Assembly (NCBI RefSeq): GCF_003569045.1
Contig: NZ_BFCB01000003.1
Location: 248,001-312,000 of the forward strand
Length of the DNA: 64,000 nucleotides
DNA from: Aggregatilinea lenta
GTDB taxonomy: Bacteria > Chloroflexota > Anaerolineae > Aggregatilineales > Aggregatilineaceae
Direction: 5' to 3'
Shown: positions 8,174 through 17,208 of the stretch, one piece after another
Numbering within the stretch: position 1 is the stretch's first letter
Layout: the number at the start of each line of letters is the position of its first letter
Translations under genes and position numbers: made by a program
Notes under the pieces: model-generated
Told to the model about the DNA's origin: nothing
The model's database searches: none
Seen by the model: only the letters and a program-made list of their open reading frames with translations

Positions 8174-9460
8174 ATGCAGATCAAGCTCGCTTATGGCAAA
8201 CATGGACTGCCGCTGACGCTGCCGGACGACGCCAACGTCACCGTGCTCGAACCGGCCTTCGTGCCGGGCTTGCCCGACGAAGCCGTCGCGCTGCGGGAGG
8301 CCCTGCGTGCGCCGCTGAGTGGCGCGCCGCTCCATGAGCGGGTGCAGGCAAGTGACACGGTCGCTATTGTCTTCAGCGACATCACCCGCCCCACGCCCAA
8401 CCACCTGCTGATTCCCGCGATCCTGGCTGAGCTGGACCATGTCCCGCCGGAGCAGATCGTGCTGGTCAATGCGCTGGGCACGCACCGTCCCAACACGGAC
8501 GAGGAGCTGCGCCGCATGTTGGGCGGCGCGCTTGTGGATCGCTGCCGGATCGAGCAGAGTAACGCCTTTGACCCGGCGACCCAGGTCCACCTGGGCACGA
8601 CCTCGTTCGGGCACGAACTGTGGGTTAACCGCGCCTACATGGACGCCGACGTCAAGATCCTGACCGGCTTCATCGAGCCGCACTTTTTCGCGGGCTTTTC
8701 GGGCGGCGGCAAAGCAGTGATGCCCGGCATTGCGGGGCAGGCGACCGTGCTCGGCAACCACGACGCAGGCATGATCGGCAGCCCCAACGCGACGTGGGGC
8801 GTCACCTGGGGCAACCCGATCTGGGAAGAGGCGCGCGAGTGTGCGCTGCGCACGCAACCGAGCTTTCTGCTCAACGTCACGCTGAACCGCGACAAGCGCA
8901 TTACCGGGATCTTCGCCGGGGATCTCGACACGGCGCATCAGACAGGCATCGACTTCGTGCGGCGCACGGCGATGATCCCCATTGCGGAGCCGTTCGACAT
9001 CGTCATTACGACCAATTCCGGCTACCCGCTGGACCTCAACCTGTATCAAGCCGTGAAGGGCATGAGCGCGGCGGCGCAGGCGGTCAAGGACGGCGGCGCG
9101 ATCGTGATCGCCGCCGAGTGCTGGGACGGCATCCCCGATCACGGGCTGTACGGCCAGCTCCTGCGCGAAGCGTCCAGTCCGGATCAGTTGTTGGCGGCTA
9201 TCCTCTCCTGGGACACGCCGCGCCAGGACCAGTGGCAGGCGCAGATCCAGGCCAAGGTACAGCAGAAGGCGCGCGTCTACGTCTATGCCGACCACCTGAG
9301 CGACGGGCAGATTCGCGGCGCGCTGCTGGATCCCTGCCGCGACATTGCCGCCACGGTCGAGGCGCTGCGGGGCATCTATGGGCGGAATGCGCGCATCGCC
9401 GTCATGCCGGAGGGGCCGCAAACCGTGCCTTACCGCGTACCGGAATCCGCCTCCGCCTGA
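8174..9460 (+). CDS. LarA-family nickel-pincer racemase (lactate racemase-like)
   Basis: The 428-residue protein has the LarA (DUF2088 plus C-terminal domain) hallmarks: VFSDITRPTPNHLLIP near residue 66, LVNALGTHRPNT with a catalytic His, and IEPHFFAGFSGGGKAVMPG, which carries the second His and the Lys that anchors the nickel-pincer nucleotide cofactor. LarA interconverts L- and D-lactate; other family members act on different 2-hydroxyacids. No larB, larC or larE maturation genes are in the window. Beside a rhamnose pathway that ends in L-lactate (via RhaEW) a lactate role is attractive but not proven. GGAG lies 7 bases before the ATG. Confidence 0.85.
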   Translation: MQIKLAYGKHGLPLTLPDDANVTVLEPAFVPGLPDEAVALREALRAPLSGAPLHERVQASDTVAIVFSDITRPTPNHLLIPAILAELDHVPPEQIVLVNALGTHRPNTDEELRRMLGGALVDRCRIEQSNAFDPATQVHLGTTSFGHELWVNRAYMDADVKILTGFIEPHFFAGFSGGGKAVMPGIAGQATVLGNHDAGMIGSPNATWGVTWGNPIWEEARECALRTQPSFLLNVTLNRDKRITGIFAGDLDTAHQTGIDFVRRTAMIPIAEPFDIVITTNSGYPLDLNLYQAVKGMSAAAQAVKDGGAIVIAAECWDGIPDHGLYGQLLREASSPDQLLAAILSWDTPRQDQWQAQIQAKVQQKARVYVYADHLSDGQIRGALLDPCRDIAATVEALRGIYGRNARIAVMPEGPQTVPYRVPESASA

Positions 9461-9545
9461 TTGCTGCACTCTCCACATGATCTCCGTTTTGCCCCATTCC
9501 GGCAGCCCTGCACGGCGGATTCTACGCGCCCCTACCACAACTTGG

Positions 9546-9605
9546 TTGACAAGGTCCCCCGAATAGACTATACAATGACAGGTAGGAACCCTTTCTTTTC
9601 ATTTC
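9546..9605 (+). promoter_or_regulatory. Promoter and candidate operator of the DeoR regulator gene
   Basis: TTGACA (9546-9551) and TATACA (9569-9574) are 17 bases apart. CTTTCTTTTCATTTC (9591-9605) follows; on the minus strand it reads GAAATGAAAAGAAAG, the same spaced-GAAA pattern seen at 8065 and 10488. This suggests autoregulation. Confidence 0.6.
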
Positions 9606-9638
9606 AGTTGATTTCACTCGTGGCTGAGGACATAAGCG

Positions 9639-10427
9639 ATGGTCGAGCCTCTATTCGTCGAAGAACGCCGCCGGGCAATCCTGGAGAAGCTTAACCAGCG
9701 CGGACGTGTTGCGGTCAAGGAACTCAGCGACGAAATGCAGGTGAGCGCCGTCACGATCCGGCAGGACCTGCGCGCGCTGGAACAGGCGGGCCGTCTGGAG
9801 CGCACGTACGGCGGCGCAGTGATCCGTACCGGCGGCATGCCGATGCAGGAGTTGTCCTTCAACGTGCGGCTGATCAAGAATCGCCGCCAGAAGGAAGCCA
9901 TCGCGCTGGCGGCGGCGGCGCAGGTGCAGGAAGGCTACAGTATTGCGCTCGACAGCAGCACGACTTCCTACGCGATGGTGCCCTACCTCAAGAAGTTCGA
10001 GAAGCTGACAGTGGTCACCAACAGCCTGATCATCGCGCAGGCGTTTCTGGACAGCTCGCATATCCAGGTACTGCTGCCCGGCGGGCGTCTGCGGCGCGAC
10101 TCAATCTCGCTGGTGGGAGAGCCGGACACGCTGCCCAAGATCAACCTCAACCTGGGCTTCTTTGGCGCGCGCGGGCTGGATCTGGGCGTGGGCGCGACGG
10201 AGGTGGACGGCGACGAGGCGATCCTCAAGCAGGCGACGATGGCCTGCTGCCTGAAGTCGATCGTGCTGCTGGACGCCAGCAAATGGGGTCAGGTCGCGCC
10301 CTATACCATGCTCGCGCCGGAGGACATCGCGACCGTGATCACAGTCAGCGGTGCGCCCCTGGATATGATAGCCGAGCTGCGGGCGATGGGCGCACAGATC
10401 ACCGTCGTAACCGACGAAAACGAGTGA
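9639..10427 (+). CDS. DeoR/GlpR-family transcriptional regulator, probable rhamnose regulator
   Basis: The 262-residue protein has an N-terminal DeoR winged helix-turn-helix (VEERRRAILEKLNQRGRVAV, then VSAVTIRQDLRALEQAGRLER with the YGGA wing) and a C-terminal DeoRC sugar-phosphate sensor domain (ALDSSTTSYAM, VVTNSLIIAQAF, LGFFGARGLDL, LLDASKWG). Such proteins are repressors relieved by a phosphorylated sugar. Comparative studies of rhamnose regulons, as I recall them, assign a DeoR-type RhaR in Chloroflexi. Its position immediately before rhaB supports that role here. The effector would be rhamnulose or its 1-phosphate (inference). Confidence 0.88.
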   Translation: MVEPLFVEERRRAILEKLNQRGRVAVKELSDEMQVSAVTIRQDLRALEQAGRLERTYGGAVIRTGGMPMQELSFNVRLIKNRRQKEAIALAAAAQVQEGYSIALDSSTTSYAMVPYLKKFEKLTVVTNSLIIAQAFLDSSHIQVLLPGGRLRRDSISLVGEPDTLPKINLNLGFFGARGLDLGVGATEVDGDEAILKQATMACCLKSIVLLDASKWGQVAPYTMLAPEDIATVITVSGAPLDMIAELRAMGAQITVVTDENE

Positions 10428-10448
10428 TTGTGCATCTGGGCGCAATTA

Positions 10449-10502
10449 TTGACAGGGCTTTCGAGCTGGTATATGCTGAAAGCTATAGAAAGAAAACGAA
10501 AG
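10449..10502 (+). promoter_or_regulatory. Promoter and candidate operator of the rhamnose operon
   Basis: TTGACA (10449-10454) and TATGCT (10472-10477) are separated by 17 bases. GAAAGAAAACGAAAG (10488-10502) lies 10 bases downstream, where a bound repressor would block initiation or clearance. It differs from the 8065 element at one position only. Confidence 0.65.
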
Positions 10503-10612
10503 ACTTTTTTACCAGACACGACCCAGATTGCTCCAAATATCCGGATTTGTGGCGTATATTGGCCAGCAGTGAACTTCACAGCGAGGGCAATCTTGCGCTA
10601 AAGAGCACGATG

Positions 10613-10666
10613 AAGACAGACAGGCGCTTTGTAGCGATACAAATACCCCGACTGTCTTTATTTTTT
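10613..10666 (+). promoter_or_regulatory. Hairpin plus T run in the rhaB leader
   Basis: AAGACAG (10613-10619) pairs with CTGTCTT (10652-10658), enclosing a smaller CGCT-TTGT-AGCG hairpin, and TATTTTTTC follows. It lies between the rha promoter and rhaB, about 220 bases before the start codon. It could be an attenuator or the end of a short leader transcript; the stem is only 7 base pairs. Apart from the repeat at 10745 I see nothing else in 10503-10885. Confidence 0.35.
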
Positions 10667-10744
10667 CGTTGATATGTAACGTTTCACACAGTTTGCGCCA
10701 GGGGCACGCCTCAAAAATCGGCGCAGACTTTGGCCGGTCACTTA

Positions 10745-10795
10745 GAGTGTGTACGGAAACCCTCATCCCCCGGCCAGAAGGGGAGCGGGCCGCCG
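10745..10795. repeat. Third dispersed repeat type (GTACGGAAACCCTCATCCC), copy 1
   Basis: GTGTACGGAAACCCTCATCCC followed by AGAAGGGGAGC recurs in inverse orientation at 63385-63440. No gene lies under it. Confidence 0.65.
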
Positions 10796-10885
10796 CAGGA
10801 CGCTTCTTGTAAGCGGCGATAATGAGGAGTGAACGGGCTTCCAGGCACGCCTTTAGGCTTTGACCGTGAGAAAACGAGATATTTT

Positions 10886-12325
10886 ATGGTCGATAAACGC
10901 GTGATTGCGGTGGACCTCGGCGCTGAGTCAGGGCGCGTGATGGTCGTGCGGTTCGACGGCCAGTGCCTCGACCAAACCGAAGTGCACCGCTTCCCCAACC
11001 TGCCCACCCCCGTCCACGGCACGATCTATTGGGACGTGCTGCGCCTCTGGAACGAGATCACCCAGGGCATCGAGGCCGCCAAAGACGGCGCGGCGTCGGT
11101 CGGCGTCGATACGTGGGGCGTGGACTTCGCTTTTCTGGACCGCGACGGCAAACTGCTGGCGAACCCGGTCCACTACCGTGACAGCCGCACCGATGGCATG
11201 CTGGACTGGGTCTTCGAGCGCGTGCCGCGCCGCACCGTGTTCGAGCGCACGGGCATCCAGTTCATGGCGCTCAACACGCTCTACCAGCTCGCCAGTCTGT
11301 CTGCGTCGAACAGCCCCCTGTTCGAAATGGCCGAAACGTATCTCACCTTCCCCGACCTGCTGCATTACTGGCTGAGCGGCAGCAAGGTCTGCGAGTTCAC
11401 GCACGTCACCACCTCGCAGATCTACAACCCGCGCGTGGGGAACTGGGACTTCGAGACGCTGCGCGCGATCGGCGTGCCGACGGCAATGTTCCCGGAGATC
11501 GTGCCGCCCGGCACGCGGCGCGGTGAGTACCGGGGCATCCCGGTGATTTCGCCCGCTTCGCACGACACGGCCAGCGCCGTCGTCGCCGTGCCCACCGCGA
11601 CGGCCAATTACGCGTACCTCAGCAGCGGGACGTGGAGCCTGTTGGGGCTGGAACTCGATCACCCGGTCATCGACGACGCCAGTTACGCGGCCAACGTCAC
11701 CAACGAGGGCGGCGTGAACGGTACGTACCGTTTCCTGAAGAACGTGGTCGGGCTGTGGCTCGTGCAGCAGTCCCGCGCGATGTGGCGCAGCGAAGGCACG
11801 GACTACAGCTACGACGACCTGACGCGGCTGGCCGAAGGCGCGGCGCCGTTCCTGAGCTTCATCGATCCCGACGATCCGCTGTTCAACCTGCCGGGAGATA
11901 TGCCCTCGCGCATCCGCGACTTCTGCCGGAACACCGGCCAGCGCGTGCCGGAGACGCACGGCGAGGTTCTGCGCGTCGTTTATGAGAGTCTGGCGCTAAA
12001 ATATCGGTATGCGCTGGACAATCTGCTGCGACTCGCGGGCAAAACGGTGGACCGGCTGCACATCATCGGCGGCGGAGCGCGCAACGCGCTGCTGTGCCAG
12101 ATGGCCGCCGACTCTATCGGGCGCGACGTGATCGCCGGGCCGTACGAGGCGACCGCGCTGGGCAATGGCATCATGCAGCTCATTGCGCTGGGCGAGATCG
12201 GCAGCGTGGCCGAAGCACGCGCGATCTTGAGCCAGTCAGTAGAGCCGGTACACTATACGCCGAAGAACACCGACGCCTGGAACGAGGCATTCGAACGGTT
12301 CAGGCGTTACGTCACGACGGATTGA
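10886..12325 (+). CDS. rhaB: Rhamnulokinase
   Basis: The 479-residue FGGY-family kinase phosphorylates L-rhamnulose to L-rhamnulose 1-phosphate with ATP. It has the N-terminal phosphate-binding loop VDLGAESGRVMVV, the conserved VGVDTWGVDFAFLD and HYRDSRTDGM segments found in RhaB, SSGTWSLLGLE in the middle, and the second ATP-binding segment IIGGGARNALLCQMAAD with GPYEATALGN. Length fits RhaB (about 480-490). I chose the ATG at 10886; the frame is open upstream from 10829 without homology. It is the first gene of the rhamnose operon and is followed 50 bases later by the transporter ATPase. Confidence 0.92.
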   Translation: MVDKRVIAVDLGAESGRVMVVRFDGQCLDQTEVHRFPNLPTPVHGTIYWDVLRLWNEITQGIEAAKDGAASVGVDTWGVDFAFLDRDGKLLANPVHYRDSRTDGMLDWVFERVPRRTVFERTGIQFMALNTLYQLASLSASNSPLFEMAETYLTFPDLLHYWLSGSKVCEFTHVTTSQIYNPRVGNWDFETLRAIGVPTAMFPEIVPPGTRRGEYRGIPVISPASHDTASAVVAVPTATANYAYLSSGTWSLLGLELDHPVIDDASYAANVTNEGGVNGTYRFLKNVVGLWLVQQSRAMWRSEGTDYSYDDLTRLAEGAAPFLSFIDPDDPLFNLPGDMPSRIRDFCRNTGQRVPETHGEVLRVVYESLALKYRYALDNLLRLAGKTVDRLHIIGGGARNALLCQMAADSIGRDVIAGPYEATALGNGIMQLIALGEIGSVAEARAILSQSVEPVHYTPKNTDAWNEAFERFRRYVTTD

Positions 12326-12375
12326 CCCGATGATTGGCCCATTTTCGAATAGTTTACAGTTCATAAGAGTCTTCT

Positions 12376-13929
12376 ATGCCACCTATCCTAGAGCTTGAAC
12401 ACATCAGCAAGCGCTTTCCGGGCGTGCAGGCGCTCAGCGACGTCGGATTCGACGTGCTGCCGGGCGAGGTTCACGCGCTGGTAGGCGAAAACGGCGCGGG
12501 TAAGTCCACGCTGATCAAGGTGATCTCCGGGGTGCACAAGCCCGACACGGGCGAGATGCGGCTCAACGGCGAGCCGGTCGAGTTCGACAACCCGCGTCAG
12601 GCGCAGCACGCCGGGATCGCCACCATCTACCAGGAGCTGGGCCTTTACCCCGACCTCTCGGTGGCCGAGAACATCTTCATGGGCCATACCCCGCTCAACA
12701 GCCTGGGCATGGTTAACTGGACCGAGATGCGCGAGCAGGCCCGCGAAATCCTGGCCTCGCTGGAGATCTTCAACCTGGACGTGTCGCGCAAGGTCGGCAC
12801 GCTGACCGTCGGTAACCGCCAGCGCGTCGAGATCGCCAAGGCACTCTCGCAGAACGCGCGCATCCTGATCATGGACGAGCCGACCGCCGCGCTGACCGAG
12901 TCCGACGTCGAGCAGTTGTTCAAGATCGTGCGACTGCTGCAGGAGCGTGGCGTATCGATCGTCTACATCAGCCACCGCCTGCAAGAAATTTTCACCCTGG
13001 CGGACCGCGTGACCGTGCTGCGCGACGGACTTTACATCGGCACCAAGCAGGTCAGCGACACGAACGAATCCGACCTGATCAACATGATGGTTGGGCGCAC
13101 GGTCGATAACCTGTTCCCCAAGCTGGAAACCGAGATCGGCCAGCCGGTGCTGGAAGTGCGCGACCTGTGGCGCAAGCCGTTCACGTTGGGCGTGGACCTG
13201 ACGCTGCGCGAGGGTGAGATCGTGGGGCTGGCCGGGCTGATCGGCTCCGGGCGCAGCGAGATGGCGCAGGTCATCTTCGGCATTACGCCCGCCAAATCCG
13301 GCGAGATCCGCGTCGGCGGCCAGAAGGTGACCATTCACCACCCCGGCCACGCGATGCGGCTGGGTATCGCGTATGTGCCGGAAGATCGCGGCACGCAGGG
13401 CCTGATCAAGCAGATGTCCGTGCGCGACAACATCTCGCTGGCGATTCTGCGCTCCCTGACGCAGGGGCCGTTCATCAACCAGACCGAGGAGCGCAGCCTG
13501 GCGCGGCGTATGATCGACCAGCTCAACATCCGCACCTACAGCCCGGCCCAGATCGTCGAGAAGCTGTCCGGCGGCAACCAGCAGAAGGTCGTGGTCAGCA
13601 AGTGGCTGGCGAGCAAGCCGCGCGTGCTGATCATGGACGAGCCGACGCGCGGCATCGACGTGGGCGCGAAGGCCGAAATTCACCGGCTGATGAGCGAGCT
13701 GGCCCAGCAGGGCATGGCCATCCTGATGATCTCCAGCGAAATGCCGGAGATCCTGGGCATGAGCGACCGGATCGTCGTCATGCGCGAGGGCCACGTCGTC
13801 GCGGAGTTCAGCCGCGCGGAGGCCACGCAGGAGAAGGTAGCGACTGCGATGATGAGCGCCACCAATGGCGGCGCGACCGTTGTGCCCCCGGCCCCGGCGA
13901 TTGAGCAGCGAGAAGGCATAAGCAAATGA
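12376..13929 (+). CDS. Sugar ABC transporter ATPase with two NBDs (RbsA/RhaT type)
   Basis: The 517-residue protein has two fused nucleotide-binding domains. NBD1 has Walker A GENGAGKST (near residue 38), a short LTVGNRQRVEIAKAL signature and Walker B ILIMDEPTAAL. NBD2 has the degenerate P-loop LIGSGRSE typical of RbsA/MglA, the intact signature LSGGNQQKVV and Walker B VLIMDEPTRGID. It powers the importer formed with the next two permeases and the binding protein, and the locus indicates L-rhamnose. Its stop overlaps the next start by four bases (ATGA), implying translational coupling. Confidence 0.93.
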   Translation: MPPILELEHISKRFPGVQALSDVGFDVLPGEVHALVGENGAGKSTLIKVISGVHKPDTGEMRLNGEPVEFDNPRQAQHAGIATIYQELGLYPDLSVAENIFMGHTPLNSLGMVNWTEMREQAREILASLEIFNLDVSRKVGTLTVGNRQRVEIAKALSQNARILIMDEPTAALTESDVEQLFKIVRLLQERGVSIVYISHRLQEIFTLADRVTVLRDGLYIGTKQVSDTNESDLINMMVGRTVDNLFPKLETEIGQPVLEVRDLWRKPFTLGVDLTLREGEIVGLAGLIGSGRSEMAQVIFGITPAKSGEIRVGGQKVTIHHPGHAMRLGIAYVPEDRGTQGLIKQMSVRDNISLAILRSLTQGPFINQTEERSLARRMIDQLNIRTYSPAQIVEKLSGGNQQKVVVSKWLASKPRVLIMDEPTRGIDVGAKAEIHRLMSELAQQGMAILMISSEMPEILGMSDRIVVMREGHVVAEFSRAEATQEKVATAMMSATNGGATVVPPAPAIEQREGISK

Positions 13930-14936
13930 CCGCGACGACAAACCGGATCGAACGCCCGGCAGTGGGCCTGACCGAGCGGGTGCGCAGCGCATTGACCGTG
14001 ATCGGCAGCCAGGAGTTCATCCTGGCCGGGCTGATCGTGGTGCTGAGCCTGCTCATTTACAGCTATAACCCGCGCTTCGGGGCGGAGCGCAACCTGCTCA
14101 ACATCCTTTCGAACAGCGCCTATATCGCCGTGGCGGCTATCGGCATGACGCTGGTGATCATCACCGGCAACATCGATATCTCCATCGCCGCGCTGATCGG
14201 CGTGCTGGGCACCGTCGCCGGGCAACTGGCGGTGCACGGCTACCCGGTCTGGATCGCGTGGCTGGCGCCCGTCATCGTCGGCATCTTGATCGAAGGCGTG
14301 ATTGGCTACATGGTCGCGTACCTGCGCATCCCGGCCATTGTCGTGACGCTGGGCATGGCGAGCATTCTGCGCGGCGGGCTGATCCTGGCGACCGGCGGCG
14401 CGTGGATCTACGACCTGCCGCAAGACTTCTTCCTGTCGCAAAAGCAGCCACTGGGCATCCCCATGCCGATCTACTTCATGGTGGGGCTGGTGATCGTGGC
14501 CGCACTGTGGATGCGCTACAGCCCGACCGGGCGCGCGATTTACGCGGTGGGCGGCAATAAGGAAGCGGCGCGCCTCTCCGGCCTGTCCGAGCGGCGCGTC
14601 CTGATGACGGTGTTCCTCATCAACGGCCTGATGGTCGGCATCGCGTCGATCCTGTATACCACGCAGTTCACGACCATCCAATCCAGCGTGCCATCGGGGC
14701 TGGAGCTGACCGTCATCACGGCGGCGGTTGTGGGCGGGGTGAGCATCCTGGGCGGCAGCGGGAGCGTCATCGGCGCGCTGATGGGCGCGATCCTGATCCG
14801 CACCATCAATTCCGGCATGATTTTTGTGAACGTTTCAGCCTACTGGCTGCAAGCTGTGCAGGGCATCATGATCCTGCTGACCGTCCTGGTCGATATTCTG
14901 CGCCGCCGTCGCCAGATGGCTGCCATTGGGAGATAA
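13926..14936 (+). CDS. Sugar ABC transporter permease (rhamnose importer subunit 1)
   Basis: The 336-residue integral membrane protein belongs to the BPD_transp_2 (RbsC-like) family. It has about eight to ten hydrophobic segments, with the hallmark IVTLGMASILRGG in the middle, GGNKEAARLSGL in the cytoplasmic loop and VGGVSILGGSGSVIGALMGA near the C-terminus. Start and upstream stop overlap (ATGA at 13926). With the following permease it would form the heterodimeric channel. Confidence 0.92.
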   Translation: MTATTNRIERPAVGLTERVRSALTVIGSQEFILAGLIVVLSLLIYSYNPRFGAERNLLNILSNSAYIAVAAIGMTLVIITGNIDISIAALIGVLGTVAGQLAVHGYPVWIAWLAPVIVGILIEGVIGYMVAYLRIPAIVVTLGMASILRGGLILATGGAWIYDLPQDFFLSQKQPLGIPMPIYFMVGLVIVAALWMRYSPTGRAIYAVGGNKEAARLSGLSERRVLMTVFLINGLMVGIASILYTTQFTTIQSSVPSGLELTVITAAVVGGVSILGGSGSVIGALMGAILIRTINSGMIFVNVSAYWLQAVQGIMILLTVLVDILRRRRQMAAIGR

Positions 14937-14941
14937 CAGGC

Positions 14942-15934
14942 ATGGCTATGCGCGAAGCGGAACAGGACCGCCCCTCGCTGGGGCTTCAGCTGCGCGACCT
15001 CGTCCTGCGGCAGGAAGGCGTGCTGGTCGCCATCATGGTGATCTCGGTCATCGTGCTGTCGATCACGTCCAACAACTTCCTGACCACGGATAACCTGCTT
15101 AATCAGGCGCGCCTGCTGACCGAAGTCGGGCTGATTGCGCTGCCCATGACGTACATCATCATCACCGCCGGGATCGACCTGTCGGTCGGGTCCATCCTGG
15201 GCTTCAGCGCGGTGATGCTTGGCTGGCTGTGGCAGGAACAGGGCCTGCCGCTGGAACTGGCGATCGTGGCCTGTCTTGGCATCGGCACGCTGGCGGGCCT
15301 GTTCAACGGCCTGTTCATCGTTTACGTGAAGGTCCCGCCGATCATCATGACGCTGGCGACGCTGGCGCTCTATCGCGGGCTGGCCTACGGCATCAGCCAG
15401 GCGCGGTCGGCGCGCGGCTACCCGGACTGGTTCTTCCGGTTCGGCGCGGGCGACTTCCTCGGCCTGCCGACACAACTGTGGTTCCTGATCGTCGGCGCAA
15501 TTATCTCCGGGCTGCTGCTGGCGCGCACTCCGTTTGGCCGGGGCCTGTACGCCATCGGCAACAACGAGGTCGGCGCGCGCTTCGCGGGCATCCCGGTCGA
15601 TCGCTACCTGCTCATGATCTACACCTATGCTGGATTTATGTCCGGGCTGGCGGCGTTCGTGTTCACGTCGCGCGTCAGCACCACCCGCGCCGACTCCGGC
15701 ACGGGCCTGGAGCTGGACGTGATCGCGGCGGTGGTGCTGGGCGGCACGAGTATCATGGGCGGCACGGGCACTATCACCGGCACGATGCTCGGCTTGGTGC
15801 TGATCCAGCTCCTGAAAAACGGGCTTTCCCTGAGCGGAGTCAAGGGCGACGCGACGATTGTCGTGATCGGCGTCGTGCTGATCTTCGCGATTCTGACCAA
15901 CAACTTCATCCAAAAGCGGTTACAGCGGGCGTAG
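14942..15934 (+). CDS. Sugar ABC transporter permease (rhamnose importer subunit 2)
   Basis: The 330-residue RbsC-like permease has the hallmarks IIITAGIDLSVGSILG, PPIIMTLATLALYRGLAYG, AIGNNEVGARFAGI and LGGTSIMGGTGTITGTMLG. It starts 5 bases after the preceding permease stop. As in other rhamnose ABC systems, two different permeases are present rather than one homodimeric subunit. The intact ISAGIDLSVGS-like element matches the EcfT-independent sugar permeases of this family. Confidence 0.92.
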   Translation: MAMREAEQDRPSLGLQLRDLVLRQEGVLVAIMVISVIVLSITSNNFLTTDNLLNQARLLTEVGLIALPMTYIIITAGIDLSVGSILGFSAVMLGWLWQEQGLPLELAIVACLGIGTLAGLFNGLFIVYVKVPPIIMTLATLALYRGLAYGISQARSARGYPDWFFRFGAGDFLGLPTQLWFLIVGAIISGLLLARTPFGRGLYAIGNNEVGARFAGIPVDRYLLMIYTYAGFMSGLAAFVFTSRVSTTRADSGTGLELDVIAAVVLGGTSIMGGTGTITGTMLGLVLIQLLKNGLSLSGVKGDATIVVIGVVLIFAILTNNFIQKRLQRA

Positions 15935-15948
15935 GGTGCAGCTTCCAC

Positions 15949-15962
15949 AAAAGGAGGTGATG
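15949..15962 (+). promoter_or_regulatory. Unusually strong Shine-Dalgarno-like sequence
   Basis: AAAAGGAGGTGATG is complementary to nearly the whole 3' tail of 16S rRNA. The ATG it contains (15960) is too close to use this SD but is in frame with the binding protein, whose likely start (16050) has its own AAGGAG. It may be a ribosome standby site that raises binding-protein synthesis over the permeases. Confidence 0.5.
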
Positions 15963-16049
15963 TCGAACCGGAAAGCGCTGCATGTGTGGGACCGAAGACT
16001 ATTACCGACAAGTCGAGACAAACGAGATTACATCAAGGAGAGAATGCGC

Positions 16050-17195
16050 ATGTTGAAGAGAACGCTTATCGCCCTGATCGTGCTTGCCCTGGTGGCAGGT
16101 CCTCTGGCGTTCGCGGCTCCAGCTAAAGCTCAAGACGATCTCCCCACCAGTCCGCTGGAGTGCCCCGGCGAAGAGATGGCTGCCGACGCCACGATGGCCG
16201 CCGACGCGACCGCGATGGCAGAAGAAGCGATGACCTACGACGGCGGCCAGCCGGTGGATGCGCCGGACAAGGCCGGTCAAGACATCCGTGTTTTGGACCT
16301 GCCGAAGCTGATCGGCATCGCCTACTTCTCGGCCACGACCAAGGGTATGAACGAAGCGGCTGAGGAACTGGGCAACGTCGAAGTCGTCACGGACGCGCCG
16401 ACGGAAGCCAACGTGGACGACCAGATCACGTTCATCGAGAACTACGTCACCCAGGGCATCGACGGCATCATGTTCGCCTCGAACGACCCCGTGGCGATCT
16501 CGCCCGCGCTGCGCCGCGCCCTTGAGGGCGGTGTGCACGTGATCGGCTTTGACGCGAATTCCGAGCCGGATGCGCGTGAGTGGTTCGTGAACCAGGCGAC
16601 CTTCAACGGTATGGCGAAGGCGCTCGTCGATTCGATGGTGGAAGAAGTGGGCGCGGACGGCAGCGTGGCGATCATCACCAGCTCGCTGACGGCCCCCAAC
16701 CAGAACCGTTGGATCTCCGAGATGCTCGCCTACAGCGAGAAGTGCTACCCGGACCTCAACTACCTCGAAACCGTGCCGTCTGAAGAAGACCAGCAGCTGG
16801 CCTTCCAGCGCGCCCAGGAACTCGTCAACAAGTACGGCGACGAGCTGGACGGTATCTTTGCGATGTCCAGCGTGGCTGCTCCTGGTGGCGCTGACGCGCT
16901 GACCCAGATGGGCGTCTGCGAAGACACGGTTGTTATCGGCATCTCCACCCCGAACCAGATGCGCCCGTTCGTGAAGAACGGCTGCGCGCCGAAAGTCGTG
17001 CTGTGGAACCCGGTTGACCTGGGCTATGCGACGGTCTATGTGATGCGTGCCGTGGTCGATGGCACCCTTCTGCCGGGTGCGACATCGGTTGAAGCGGGCC
17101 GCCTGGGCACGCTGCCCGTGATCAACGGCAGCGAAATCCTGCTTGGCTCGCCCACGATCTTCACGACCGACAACATCGACGATTTCGACTTCTAA
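16050..17195 (+). CDS. Sugar-binding protein of the rhamnose ABC importer
   Basis: The 381-residue periplasmic-binding-protein-like (Peripla_BP_4) protein has a signal peptide MLKRTLIALIVLALVAGPLA ending APAKAQ, a low-complexity Ala/Met/Glu linker (about residues 45-70), then LIGIAYFSATTKGMNEAAEE, IDGIMFASNDPVAISPALRR, VHVIGFDANSE and DGIFAMSSVAAPGGADAL, which line the ligand cleft in this fold. No lipobox Cys is seen, so retention at a monoderm surface is unexplained. The start at 16050 has AAGGAG 9 bases upstream; ATG 16044 is possible. A hairpin follows the gene. Confidence 0.9.
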   Translation: MLKRTLIALIVLALVAGPLAFAAPAKAQDDLPTSPLECPGEEMAADATMAADATAMAEEAMTYDGGQPVDAPDKAGQDIRVLDLPKLIGIAYFSATTKGMNEAAEELGNVEVVTDAPTEANVDDQITFIENYVTQGIDGIMFASNDPVAISPALRRALEGGVHVIGFDANSEPDAREWFVNQATFNGMAKALVDSMVEEVGADGSVAIITSSLTAPNQNRWISEMLAYSEKCYPDLNYLETVPSEEDQQLAFQRAQELVNKYGDELDGIFAMSSVAAPGGADALTQMGVCEDTVVIGISTPNQMRPFVKNGCAPKVVLWNPVDLGYATVYVMRAVVDGTLLPGATSVEAGRLGTLPVINGSEILLGSPTIFTTDNIDDFDF

Positions 17196-17208
17196 TCGTT
17201 CGGAGACT

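Noticed and set aside
8042-9538. 498-codon minus-strand frame opposite the LarA-like gene
   Set aside because: Arg/His/Gln-rich composition typical of an antisense shadow of a GC-rich gene; the plus-strand frame has clear LarA motifs.
10283-10672. 129-codon frame spanning the end of the DeoR gene and the rha promoter
   Set aside because: Its first half is an out-of-frame reading of the regulator and its second half crosses the TTGACA/TATGCT promoter and operator.
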